This document shows, piece by piece, positions 27,404 to 36,434 of a DNA stretch of 64,000 nt. The notes under the pieces were generated by a model. That model had not been told where the DNA came from, did no database searches, and saw only the letters and a list, made by a program, of their open reading frames with translations. The stretch is from Bacteroidota bacterium (GTDB taxonomy: Bacteria > Bacteroidota > Bacteroidia > Chitinophagales > Chitinophagaceae). The translations under genes were made by a program, and so were the position numbers. The DNA lies in contig VBAR01000001.1 in the NCBI GenBank assembly GCA_005882315.1, forward strand, positions 1,561,736 to 1,625,735, written 5' to 3'. Numbering within the stretch: the first letter of the stretch is position 1; every line of letters begins with the position of its first letter.

Positions 27404-28396
27404 TTACCGGCTATTATAAGCAGCAATGATTTTCTGTTTTAGTTTTTGCTTTAAGGAATCTTCACAGAAAGAGTGGGCAATAGCTTCGAGATTGCATTTC
27501 AGGAAGTGTTCTTTATTCCAGCTAAATGTTTTTTCGAGTAATGCGTATTCGCTGCTGAGTGTAACCGGGCTCACAGTTCTCGCATCTGTATTAATACTCA
27601 TGGATACTCCGTGCTTATAAATTTTATTGGCAGGATGTTCTTGTATTATATCTACTACATTCGTTTGCACATTACTGGTAGGACATACTTCGAGATGTAT
27701 ATTTTCTTTTTTTAAATGATTAAGCAACTTTTCATCTTCAGCACTTCTAACGCCATGCCCGATACGTGAAGGATGAAAATGCTCCAGTGTTTCCCAAACA
27801 CTTTCCGGTCCTTTGGCTTCTCCAGCATGTGAAGTGATATGAATATTATTTGCTTTTGCAAATTCAAACGCTTTGATATGATTCTTTACCGGGCACCCGG
27901 CTTCATCACCAGCGATATCAAATGCAACAACATTCGTTCCTTTGAATTCTTTTACCAACTCAACTGTTTCCATGCTTTGTTCTTCTGTATAATGACGGAG
28001 TGTACAAAGGATCAATCTTAGCTCAACGCCTGTTTTTGCTATTCCTTCACTTATTGTATCATTAATTGTTTGCACAACTTCAGTTGGAGTTAATCCTTTT
28101 GCAATATGCAGTAATGGTGCAAAACGGATCTCTGCATAGATCAAACCATCAGCTTTTAACTGGTCGCATACATCCAGCGTTACTAACTGCAGTTGTTCTT
28201 TGGTCTGCATCAGCTCAAACCCTTTTACAGCTCTTTTTAAATAATCAACCAGGTCGGTGCATTTAGGAGGAGCAACAAATGAGTCCTGATATTCTTCGTA
28301 AGTAATGGAAGGTTGTATTTGTTTTACAACTTTATAACTAAGGCTGCAATCAAGATGCAGGTGCAATTCAATTTTTGGTAAGGCCTGGTAATCCAT
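27404..28396 (-). CDS. Adenosine deaminase-family amidohydrolase
   Basis: 330 residues from the ATG at 28396 (MDYQALPKIELHLHLD); a TTG three codons earlier is less likely. Zinc ligands: HLH in ELHLHLD, the His of SHAGEA (which also has the catalytic Glu), and the first Asp of SINTDART. Two departures are visible: the usual HLDGSL is HLDCSL, and the second Asp of the usual NTDDP is Ala (NTDART). In mammalian adenosine deaminase that second Asp contacts the purine, so substrate preference may differ. Expected reaction is deamination of adenosine or a related purine, in the cytosol. Confidence 0.83.
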   Translation of the reverse strand: MDYQALPKIELHLHLDCSLSYKVVKQIQPSITYEEYQDSFVAPPKCTDLVDYLKRAVKGFELMQTKEQLQLVTLDVCDQLKADGLIYAEIRFAPLLHIAKGLTPTEVVQTINDTISEGIAKTGVELRLILCTLRHYTEEQSMETVELVKEFKGTNVVAFDIAGDEAGCPVKNHIKAFEFAKANNIHITSHAGEAKGPESVWETLEHFHPSRIGHGVRSAEDEKLLNHLKKENIHLEVCPTSNVQTNVVDIIQEHPANKIYKHGVSMSINTDARTVSPVTLSSEYALLEKTFSWNKEHFLKCNLEAIAHSFCEDSLKQKLKQKIIAAYNSR

Positions 28397-28444
28397 AATG
28401 CACAATTCGTTTCAATAAGAAGGCTACAAAATAAGCAGAAAAAA

Positions 28445-29133
28445 TCAGTGGAGTAAATCCGGGAGAATATCTTTTATGGTCGCTGCCTGCCGGAAATTTG
28501 GATGTTCAATGGTTTGCTCCACCACTTCGTGTGCCCAGGTGGTGTGATAAGGAATATGAACAGCATGGCCACCCAGTGCCAGTACCGGCATCACATCCGA
28601 TTTCAACGAATTACCGATCATGAGAAATTCATCAGGATTAATATCAAGATGTTTGATCAGTTTTGTATAATCAGCCTCCTGCTTTTCACTCATAATTTCT
28701 ATATGGTGAAAATAATGTTCGAGCCCGGACTTTTTCAGCTTTCTTTCCTGATCTACGAGATCTCCTTTTGTCGCAACCACCAACTTGTATTTCTTTTTTA
28801 ATGAATGCAAGGCTTCTTCCATCCCTTCCAGCATTTCGATGGGGTGTTCCATCTGATCTTTTCCATACTGAATTATTTTTTCAATAATATCAAGGCTCAC
28901 ATTATTATTGGAAACCCGCAAAGCTGTTTCGATCATGGACAATACAAAACCTTTAATGCCGTATCCATACAAAGACAAGGTCTGCATCTCTGTTTTGAAT
29001 AATTCCTGCATTATAGTATGATGTGGGAGATAGTCTTCCAGCAATGCACAGAATTTTTTTCTGTTTCCTGGAAATAAGGTTCATTTACCCAAAGGGTATC
29101 ATCTGCATCGAAGGCAATTACTTTGAGGGGCAT
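28445..29133 (-). pseudogene. HAD hydrolase with a frameshift at a seven-A run
   Basis: The N terminus is read from the ATG at 29133 (MPLKVIAFDADDTLWVNEPYF) and contains the HAD nucleophile DxDDT. The frame is lost at an A7 run (bases 29054-29060), where eight A are needed to continue as EKKFCALLEDYLPHH. The remaining 199 residues run in another frame to 28445 with the HAD motifs VATKG and MIGNSLKSDVMPVLALGG. With one base restored the protein has 229 residues. Possible explanations are a homopolymer sequence error, a true pseudogene, or -1 frameshifting on A-AAA-AAT. The next gene, lptB, ends 5 nt upstream. Confidence 0.85.
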
Positions 29134-29138
29134 TGCGA

Positions 29139-30215
29139 TTAATTCTTATCACTTTTTAAATAAACCAGGATCATGTTTAAGTTACTGTCTAATGCTTCAG
29201 GTTCAAGAAAAAGGGTTTCTGCCCGGTCCAATACTTCCTTATTATTATTTTCCTGTCCATATTTTATCAAGGAATTCCTTATCTCTGCCAGGAACGTATT
29301 ATAATCGTCAAGGCCCAGGTCACTGGTCGAATTCAATGGTGCAAGCTTTTCTCCGAAACCGGAGCGTCTGTCAATATCAGCAGCATCAATTTTCTTACCC
29401 CAGTCCAAAGCACTTTCAACCGAAAGGATCAGGTTGTCTAAAGTTGGTTTTCGTTCGCCCCTTGCTTCTTCATGCAAATAATCCTTACGTTTCAATACGA
29501 AATTTCTTCCGAGATATAATCTTTTTACTTCATCATCATCAGAAAGTTCTTCAGCCGTTCCATGTTTATAAATTTTTCCTTCGATAAGCAAATAAGCCCG
29601 GTCGCAGATAGAAAGTGTTTCCGTTACATTATGGTCAGTAATAAGAATGCCGATGTTTTTGTATTTCAATTTGGCAACAATAGCCTGGATATCTTCTACG
29701 GCGATCGGGTCAATACCCGCAAAAGGCTCGTCCAGTAAAATAAATTTCGGATCAACAGCCAATGCTCTTGCTATTTCTGTTCTTCTTCTTTCGCCACCGC
29801 TCAGCACATCTCCATTGTTTTTGCGTACATGACCCAAACGAAATTCACTGATCAATGTTTCCAGTTTAGCTCGCTGTTCATGTTTACTGAGGTTAGTCAT
29901 TTCCAGGATAGCTGCAATATTATCTTCTACACTCAGTTTACGGAATACAGATGCTTCCTGTGGCAGATAACCCAATCCCATTTTAGCCCTTTTATACATA
30001 GCCTGGCTGGTTATATCTTCCTCATCCAAAAAAACTTTTCCTTCATCGGGTTTTATCAAACCTACGACCTGGTAAAATGTTGTTGTTTTGCCAGCGCCAT
30101 TCGGCCCGAGCAAACCAACGATCTCTCCTTGTTTTACTTCAATGGAAACATGATCTACTACGACACGTTGGCCGTATTTTTTTACCAGGTTCTTTGTATG
30201 GATGGTATGCAGCAT
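29139..30215 (-). CDS. lptB: LPS-export ABC ATPase LptB with C-terminal extension
   Basis: Cytosolic ATPase that powers the LptFG transporter moving LPS to the outer membrane. Walker A is GPNGAGKT, the Q-loop [19 protein letters not shown] is typical of LptB, the signature is LSGGERRR, Walker B is [13 protein letters not shown] and the switch is the His of DHNVTE. The ATG at 30215 ([11 protein letters not shown]) is chosen over a start 20 codons upstream because a -7 box lies just before it. The protein has 358 residues, with about 115 beyond the usual LptB end, helical and charged, containing [25 protein letters not shown]. The role of this tail is unknown. Confidence 0.93.
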   Translation of the reverse strand: MLHTIHTKNLVKKYGQRVVVDHVSIEVKQGEIVGLLGPNGAGKTTTFYQVVGLIKPDEGKVFLDEEDITSQAMYKRAKMGLGYLPQEASVFRKLSVEDNIAAILEMTNLSKHEQRAKLETLISEFRLGHVRKNNGDVLSGGERRRTEIARALAVDPKFILLDEPFAGIDPIAVEDIQAIVAKLKYKNIGILITDHNVTETLSICDRAYLLIEGKIYKHGTAEELSDDDEVKRLYLGRNFVLKRKDYLHEEARGERKPTLDNLILSVESALDWGKKIDAADIDRRSGFGEKLAPLNSTSDLGLDDYNTFLAEIRNSLIKYGQENNNKEVLDRAETLFLEPEALDSNLNMILVYLKSDKN

Positions 30216-30221
30216 TGTGGG

Positions 30222-30229
30222 CAAAAATA
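30222..30229 (-). promoter_or_regulatory. Bacteroidota -7 box of lptB
   Basis: TATTTTTG on the minus strand, 6 nt before the ATG at 30215. It supports the shorter start and predicts a near-leaderless mRNA. Confidence 0.6.
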
Positions 30230-30310
30230 AGGGTTCAATAAGAATATGCAGGAACGATAGCAAACGATTTAACAAAGACTGAATTTATTTTTATATTTAG
30301 TGCAGTTGAT

Positions 30311-33300
30311 ATGAACCTGAAACTTCTTCCACTGCTATTGTTAATTCTGCCTGTGCACATAAATGCTCAGCCAGATCTTCCGCTGCGGTTTGAAAATATA
30401 CCGGGTCTTTCACAAAATACCGTGTATGCTATCTTAAAGGACAAGCAGGGTTTTATGTGGATCGCAACTGCTAATGGCCTCAATCGGTTTGATGGTTTAG
30501 AAATGAGAGCTTATAAGCCTGCTTATGAACCATCTAAAAGACAGATGGAAGGAAGGATTATCCGTAGCGCTTTACTTGAAGATGAGCAGGAGCAGATATG
30601 GTTTGGATCAGATAGAGTGGTCAATTGCTTCAAAAAGAGACAACAGGTTTTTACACAGCATAAACTATACTGGAACAGGAATCGAAAAGGAGGGGCGGAA
30701 GGTGTTCCTCAAACTAAATTGTTTGCCAATCCATTAATTGTACAAAATGGTTATACCTGGTTTGCTTCTGCGGCCGAAGGATTGTTTGCTTTGAATACAG
30801 GAACAGATAAATGTTTTAACTACCCGGTTACTATAAAAGATGAAGAAGGAAACAGTATTCCGTTAATGTATAATGGAGTTTTTGATGGAAAAAGTAAACT
30901 CTGGTTTGCTTCACGAAAAGGAGTATTATGTTTTGACATAATAAGCCGGTCATGGAGTCGGTTCATATCCAGTCAAAGTTTTTTCTCAATCTCATTATGT
31001 CGTGATATACTTTACCTCGGAAGTGATAATAGAATAGACTGGTTTGATACGAAGACATTAGAAACCGGAAATTGTATTAAGACCAATACGCCGCAAACTA
31101 TAAAGCAAGGAATGATAAGACGTATCATTACCGATGAAAAAAGAAATATATGGGCAGGTGACCAGGAAGGTAATGTTTATTATAAACCGGAAGATGCGAA
31201 TGAATTTATATGGCGGGGTAACATAAACGGCAATGCCCGTACTAATTATCCTGTGTATTGTATGTATGTTGATACAACAGGTAATCTCTGGATCGGTGCT
31301 GATGTGCTGGGCTTATTAAAAGCAGATATATCCACGAATCGGTTTAAAAAATACCCGGATGCATTAACCGGGAATAATATTAACCAGGATCTGTTTGTTT
31401 ACTCTATTTATGAAGATGAGGAAGACAATATGTGGCTTGGTACTTTTCAAAATGGAGTTTTTATTGTAAATAAGAAAACGAGGAGAGGAGAGTCATTGCT
31501 ATTTCCTTATTTCGATCCTAAGCTTCCTTATGGAAAATCTGTTCCTCTCATTGCTAAAGACAGCAGTGGTAATCTCTGGACGAGCTATTCAGGCTACCTG
31601 TATATAAAAGAAAAAGGGAAGAAAAATTTTATCTCGCTTAAAATGCCGGTTCCGGTAAGTGCATTACAAACTCCGCAATTAAGCAGTATGTCAGAATATA
31701 ATAATAGTTGGTTGATTGGGACCAATATTGGATTATACAGTGTTACAAAAAAAGAAAACAACTATTCAATCAGTTATATTACAAATTTTGGTCAATCGAG
31801 AGTAATTAATATCTGGCAATCGCCGGAAGGAAAAATCTGGATTGTGCCAGAATCCGGAGGGGTTATGATATTTAATAGACCAGATGACGTGTCCCCTGAA
31901 AAAAGAATATTCACAGGACTAAATGTAAAATCAATTCTGTATGACGGACAGAGCCGCTTAGTTTGGATATCAACAACAGATGGTTTACTTGCTTACCATT
32001 CATCAACTGACCAGTACCGGTTTTATACTGAACAGGATGGGTTGCTCAGCAGTTTTGTATATGGAGTGATAAATACCAAAGATGAATTATGGGCCAGCAC
32101 TAATAATGGTTTATCAAAAGGAAAATTGATATTTAAAGAAGGATCTGTTTTTCCGGAAATTAATTTTATTAATTATACAGTATCTGAAGGTTTACCTGTA
32201 AACGAGTTCAATACCGGTGCTTTTTATAAAGGAAGCAGTGGTAGTTTATATTTTGGCAGCGTAAAAGGGGTAGTATGGTTCAGGCCGGAGGATATTCAAT
32301 CAAACGCTACACAACCCAACCTTCAACTTACCCGGTTTATGGTGAACGAAGAAGAAGCCGATAGTTCAGTTGCTGCTGAGTTCATCAGCACAGTAAATCT
32401 TCCTTATTACAAAAACAATTTATTCTTTCAATTCCGCGGAATCGATTTTAACAATGCCAATAAAGTCCGCTATAAATATCAACTTGAAGGTTGGGATAAA
32501 GATTGGGTTTACAGTAATACATTAAATGAAGTGAGGTATAATAATTTGCCCAATGGAAACTATACTTTTAAAATAAAAGCAGAAGGTAGCCTGGGCGTGT
32601 GGAGTGATGCTGCAAGAACTGTTACAATATTTATTCATCCACCTTTCTGGAAAACATGGTGGTTCTATACACTAGCTGCTCTTGCAGTGTTGCTTACAAT
32701 TGTTTTAATCACCCGTTTTTTTGTGCAGGAAAAATTAAAAACCAAAATAGCTGAGTTAGAAAAGCAGAAGGAACTTGATAAAGAAAGGCAGCGTATTTCA
32801 AGGGAAATGCATGATGATATTGGAGCAGGACTTACGCAAATAACATTAATGAGTGAATCAGCAAAAAACAAACTGGGGGCTACAGGAAATAAGGAATTGG
32901 ATGATATCGGCGGTACCAGCCGCAAGTTGGTAAGTAATATGAGTGAAATTATCTGGAGCCTTAACCCGGAAAATAAGACGCTTGATCAGTTATTCTCCTA
33001 CTTGCGGGAACAATTAAATAAACAGCTTGAATATTCAGGAATGGAATACAGCATTCAGTTGCCCGAGCAAAATGAAAACATTACATTGTCAAATGAACAA
33101 CGCAGAAATATCTTACTGGTGACAAAAGAAATAGTCAATAATGCCATTAAATACAGCAAGGCAACTAGTATTGATATAAAAGCGAGTTTGGAAAATGGAA
33201 AAATCAGTTTTTCAATACAGGATGATGGTGTGGGATTTGATACCAGCAGGAAATTAACAGGTAATGGCTTAAAAAATATCCATCACCGTATAAAAGAACT

Positions 33301-33385
33301 GGATGGTGAACTTAAAGCTGAATCAGAGTCCGGAAAGGGAAGCTCCTTTATTTATAGTATTCCATTAAAACGGCGTACTACTTAA
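30311..33385 (+). CDS. Propeller sensor histidine kinase (Reg_prop, Y_Y_Y, HisKA_3)
   Basis: 1024-residue inner-membrane sensor. A signal peptide (MNLKLLPLLLLILPVHINA then Q) precedes two seven-bladed Reg_prop propellers (repeats such as DKQGFMWIATANGLNRFDG and DEEDNMWLGTFQNGVF), then a Y_Y_Y domain (about 690-775), one membrane helix (about 782-802), a coiled coil, the HisKA_3 box REMHDDIGAGLTQ with His at about 834, and an ATPase domain (NNAIKYSKA, DDGVGFD, GNGLKNIHHR). The layout is like the extracellular glycan sensors of Bacteroidota but without a fused receiver. The partner regulator lies 38 nt downstream. The ligand is unknown, and no polysaccharide locus is next to it. Confidence 0.93.
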   Translation: MNLKLLPLLLLILPVHINAQPDLPLRFENIPGLSQNTVYAILKDKQGFMWIATANGLNRFDGLEMRAYKPAYEPSKRQMEGRIIRSALLEDEQEQIWFGSDRVVNCFKKRQQVFTQHKLYWNRNRKGGAEGVPQTKLFANPLIVQNGYTWFASAAEGLFALNTGTDKCFNYPVTIKDEEGNSIPLMYNGVFDGKSKLWFASRKGVLCFDIISRSWSRFISSQSFFSISLCRDILYLGSDNRIDWFDTKTLETGNCIKTNTPQTIKQGMIRRIITDEKRNIWAGDQEGNVYYKPEDANEFIWRGNINGNARTNYPVYCMYVDTTGNLWIGADVLGLLKADISTNRFKKYPDALTGNNINQDLFVYSIYEDEEDNMWLGTFQNGVFIVNKKTRRGESLLFPYFDPKLPYGKSVPLIAKDSSGNLWTSYSGYLYIKEKGKKNFISLKMPVPVSALQTPQLSSMSEYNNSWLIGTNIGLYSVTKKENNYSISYITNFGQSRVINIWQSPEGKIWIVPESGGVMIFNRPDDVSPEKRIFTGLNVKSILYDGQSRLVWISTTDGLLAYHSSTDQYRFYTEQDGLLSSFVYGVINTKDELWASTNNGLSKGKLIFKEGSVFPEINFINYTVSEGLPVNEFNTGAFYKGSSGSLYFGSVKGVVWFRPEDIQSNATQPNLQLTRFMVNEEEADSSVAAEFISTVNLPYYKNNLFFQFRGIDFNNANKVRYKYQLEGWDKDWVYSNTLNEVRYNNLPNGNYTFKIKAEGSLGVWSDAARTVTIFIHPPFWKTWWFYTLAALAVLLTIVLITRFFVQEKLKTKIAELEKQKELDKERQRISREMHDDIGAGLTQITLMSESAKNKLGATGNKELDDIGGTSRKLVSNMSEIIWSLNPENKTLDQLFSYLREQLNKQLEYSGMEYSIQLPEQNENITLSNEQRRNILLVTKEIVNNAIKYSKATSIDIKASLENGKISFSIQDDGVGFDTSRKLTGNGLKNIHHRIKELDGELKAESESGKGSSFIYSIPLKRRTT

Positions 33386-33423
33386 ATCACATTCTTTCAA
33401 AAAATAACAAATTGCAAATTTGA

Positions 33424-34056
33424 ATGGTGAAAATTGAGTCCATAGCAATTATTGAAGATGATGAAAAAGTGCGCCACTACCTGGCTGAGCAGATACAGCT
33501 GAATATTGATGTAAAAGAGCTGCGCATGTTTGCAGATGCTGAAACAGCATTGAAAGAGCTGACTGCCTATCCGGTTGAGATTGCACTTTTCGATATCAAT
33601 CTTCCGGGCATGAATGGTATCGATTGCATACAACGATTAAAAATGCTTCATCCCCGCATGCAGATGATGGTATTGACAGTGTATGATAACCCGGATAATA
33701 TTTTTAATGCATTAAAAGCAGGCGCTACCAGCTATTTATTAAAAGGAACGCCGCCTGAAAAAGTAATTGAAGCAATAAGCGAAGTGTATCATGGGGGCAG
33801 CCCTATCAGCAGCCAGATCGCAAGAAAAGTAATTGAGGCATTTGCCATACGTGAAAAAACAAATGAGTACTTCCAGGACCTGAGCCGTAGAGAACAGGAA
33901 ATGCTGGAACATCTTAGTAAGGGATACCGCTACAAAGAGATCGCAGATAAACTATATGTAAGTCTTGAAACTGTTCGTACACATATTCGCAATATTTACG
34001 AGAAGCTACAGGTAAACTCAAGAGCAGAGGCATTGCGGAAAACCGGTCTACTCTGA
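33424..34056 (+). CDS. NarL/FixJ-type response regulator
   Basis: 210 residues: receiver domain with the acidic pocket EDDE (11-14), phosphoacceptor Asp57 (ALFDINLPG) and conserved Thr/Lys further on (VLTVYDN, LLKG), then a LuxR-type helix-turn-helix at about 148-200 (LSRREQEMLEHLSKGYRYKEIADKL). Cognate partner of the sensor kinase immediately upstream, very likely in the same transcript, which ends at the terminator at 34163. Targets cannot be read from the window. Confidence 0.93.
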   Translation: MVKIESIAIIEDDEKVRHYLAEQIQLNIDVKELRMFADAETALKELTAYPVEIALFDINLPGMNGIDCIQRLKMLHPRMQMMVLTVYDNPDNIFNALKAGATSYLLKGTPPEKVIEAISEVYHGGSPISSQIARKVIEAFAIREKTNEYFQDLSRREQEMLEHLSKGYRYKEIADKLYVSLETVRTHIRNIYEKLQVNSRAEALRKTGLL

Positions 34057-34162
34057 GGCACTACTACTTTTTTACTACTTTTTTTTACCGGGGCTATTTT
34101 TATTTTCAATTCTACAAGCCATCATTCTTTTAATTTTTTTTGTAAAAATTTTAGTTTGATTA

Positions 34163-34197
34163 AAAAAGCCGCTCATGATTTCATGAAGCGGCTTTTT
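34163..34197 (+). terminator. Terminator after the two-component pair
   Basis: Stem AAAAAGCCGCT with its complement AGCGGCTTTTT across 34163-34197, with an inner TCATGA pairing, then AT-rich sequence. It lies about 105 nt after the stop codon. Confidence 0.85.
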
Positions 34198-34283
34198 AAT
34201 ACATGATCTTCTGGATATGTCTTTTACTACTTTTTTCACATTGTCTGCTTTCAAATAAAGAAAGAAGTTTGAAAAAAACTGCA

Positions 34284-36323
34284 ATGAAATTAAGCCGCCC
34301 CCTCCTCCACCTTTTCTTTTTATTATTAACCAGCTCTGCCACCACCGGGCAGAAGCTGGTGCCTTGTAATGAAGTCGATCCCCAAACTAAAAAGAAAACA
34401 TGGGGTTTTTGTGATTGCTATTATGCGACTACAGTCATCAAATGCCAATATGATACCACGTTTGCATTTACCGAAGGCTTAGGCAGAGTAAGACAGGCCG
34501 GTAAATATGGGTTTGTTGACAAAACAGGGAAACTGATTATCCCTGTAAAGTATGATGGAGCTATGGAGTTCTCAGAAGGTCTTGCTCCCGTCTTTCTTGA
34601 TGGCAAAGCATTTTTCATTGATAAGAAAGGGGTAGATATTTTTAAAAAAACTTTTAAATCAGTTTCTTCATTTAGTTATGGAGTAGCCATGTGTGCAGGA
34701 GAAGATGGCAAAAGAGGGTTTATAGATACAAAAGGGAATATTGTGGTGCCACTAACATTGGAGGCCGCTTTCCCATTCCAGGATAAGTTGACTGCTGTTC
34801 GCTTTGATGGAGAAAAAGTATGGAAGGCTATTAATACGAAAGGAGAAGTTGTATTTACATTCAACGATAAAGTGAAAACGGTAATGGGAGGCTTCAGCGA
34901 TGGTATGGCAATGGTATATGTGGATGGTCCGGCTGGTTATAATGTACATTATGATTTTGTAAATGAAAAAGGAGAGTTTGTTTGTGATGCACCTTATGCA
35001 TCAGCCAAACCATTTCAGAATGGCCGGGCTATCATTACTTATGAAAACAAAAACCGTAAATCCGGTGACATGCAGTATTTCAAATACGGACTGATAAAAA
35101 AAGGAGGTCGTGAAATTGTTCCTGCCCAATATGCATGTCTTGAGGAAAGTGCCATTCCAGGCATCTACTATTATGGCAGTACATCTGCTTCTATCAGTGG
35201 CTGCAGTGGTTTTGGTTTGCTTGATAGTAATGGTAAAGAAATAACCCGTCCGATCTATTCGAGTTTTTACCGTCTGAATGATACCACCTTTTTATGTAAA
35301 GAAACCGGCAAATATGAATCTCTGAATTATTACCTCTTACTTACCACCCAGGGAAAAAACCTGCTTAGTTTAAATCACAGAAATAAATATTTTGAAATAG
35401 CAGGTGCTGATACATTGTTAGTGCTGTATACAGAAACCAGCAACTCCATTGCTATGACTGTGTACAATATACAAAAAGGCCTTTTGAAGGAAAATGCTTT
35501 TAAAGGGATTGAAATTTTCAACAAGCAACAGCTTTTGCTGATTGAAGCCTGGGAAAATGCCAATGGTGTATTGATGACAACTGATGGAAAAATTATTATG
35601 GATAAAATTCAGACACATACTTTCAGAAGAGATACCACCATGAAAGGGGATATCCCATTTATCCTGGTGAGTACTAATGAGGATAAGGATTTTAAAATGT
35701 ATAACATCAGTACAAAAAAGATGATGGTTAACGATTATGGGTTTAAAAATAATGGCAATCCATATTATTCCGGCCAGTTTACAGAGGGGTTGTTACCTGT
35801 AAGACAAAAAGGGAAGTGGGGATTTATGGATACTGCCGGAAAAATAAAATTGCCGGCAATATATGAGAGTGCAGAAAATTTTCATGAAGGTTTGGCTGTT
35901 GTCGGGAAAAAAGATAAAGATGGAGAGACATATGAAGTCTATATCAATAAAACGGGAAAAGAACTTGCTGGAATAAAGGCTAGCTACTTAAATGCAAGTG
36001 AGTTTAAAGAGGGGTTTGCCTTTTATCATAAAGGGTATTCAGATCCTATACGGTATATTAATAAAGCCGGAAAAGAAATTTTTAAGTCTGAGTCAGATGA
36101 CTTCTTTGATCATGGCGATTTTTCAAATGGGTTGGCTGCTGTGCCCAATAAAGAAGGTGTATACGGATATATTAATACAAAAGGAGAGTTGGTGATTCCT
36201 TACCAGTTTACTATTCCCAAGACCCAGTATTCAACTGTCAATTCCATTGCCTTCAGCAAAAACGGAAAAGCAACAGTGATGAAGGACGGCAAAACGATTA
36301 CTATCGACAAAAGCGGCAAATAA
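34284..36323 (+). CDS. Exported WG-repeat protein
   Basis: 679 residues from the ATG at 34284, chosen because it gives a signal peptide (MKLSRPLLHLFFLLLTSSATTG). Nearly the whole protein consists of WG-type repeats, for example GKYGFVDKTGKLIIPVKYDGAMEFSEGLAPV, GKRGFIDTKGNIVVPL, GKWGFMDTAGKIKLPAIYESAENFHEGLAVV and GVYGYINTKGELVIPYQF. A central part (about 330-500) is less regular. WG-repeat proteins have no agreed function; secretion to the periplasm or surface is expected. It stands alone between a terminator and the metF promoter. Confidence 0.85.
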   Translation: MKLSRPLLHLFFLLLTSSATTGQKLVPCNEVDPQTKKKTWGFCDCYYATTVIKCQYDTTFAFTEGLGRVRQAGKYGFVDKTGKLIIPVKYDGAMEFSEGLAPVFLDGKAFFIDKKGVDIFKKTFKSVSSFSYGVAMCAGEDGKRGFIDTKGNIVVPLTLEAAFPFQDKLTAVRFDGEKVWKAINTKGEVVFTFNDKVKTVMGGFSDGMAMVYVDGPAGYNVHYDFVNEKGEFVCDAPYASAKPFQNGRAIITYENKNRKSGDMQYFKYGLIKKGGREIVPAQYACLEESAIPGIYYYGSTSASISGCSGFGLLDSNGKEITRPIYSSFYRLNDTTFLCKETGKYESLNYYLLLTTQGKNLLSLNHRNKYFEIAGADTLLVLYTETSNSIAMTVYNIQKGLLKENAFKGIEIFNKQQLLLIEAWENANGVLMTTDGKIIMDKIQTHTFRRDTTMKGDIPFILVSTNEDKDFKMYNISTKKMMVNDYGFKNNGNPYYSGQFTEGLLPVRQKGKWGFMDTAGKIKLPAIYESAENFHEGLAVVGKKDKDGETYEVYINKTGKELAGIKASYLNASEFKEGFAFYHKGYSDPIRYINKAGKEIFKSESDDFFDHGDFSNGLAAVPNKEGVYGYINTKGELVIPYQFTIPKTQYSTVNSIAFSKNGKATVMKDGKTITIDKSGK

Positions 36324-36387
36324 GGTAAATATTCATAATAACCTATTACTAAGCAAAAACAGCTAAAGCTAACAGCCTTTCATTCCT

Positions 36388-36418
36388 TTTGCCAGTACTC
36401 TCTACTGCCCTATTTTTG
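36388..36418 (+). promoter_or_regulatory. Complete Bacteroidota promoter of metF
   Basis: TTTG at 36388-36391, 19-bp spacer, TATTTTTG at 36411-36418, 16 nt before the ATG. This is the clearest -33/-7 pair in the window. Confidence 0.75.
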
Positions 36419-36434
36419 CAGCCAATTTAGCAGA

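Noticed and set aside
28445-29133. Programmed -1 frameshifting as the firm explanation for the HAD gene
   Set aside because: The slippery run fits, but no downstream structure is evident and a homopolymer sequence error is at least as likely; kept only as an option.
29123-29587. Plus-strand open frame of 154 codons
   Set aside because: It lies antisense to lptB, whose ABC motifs are unmistakable, and has no recognisable content.
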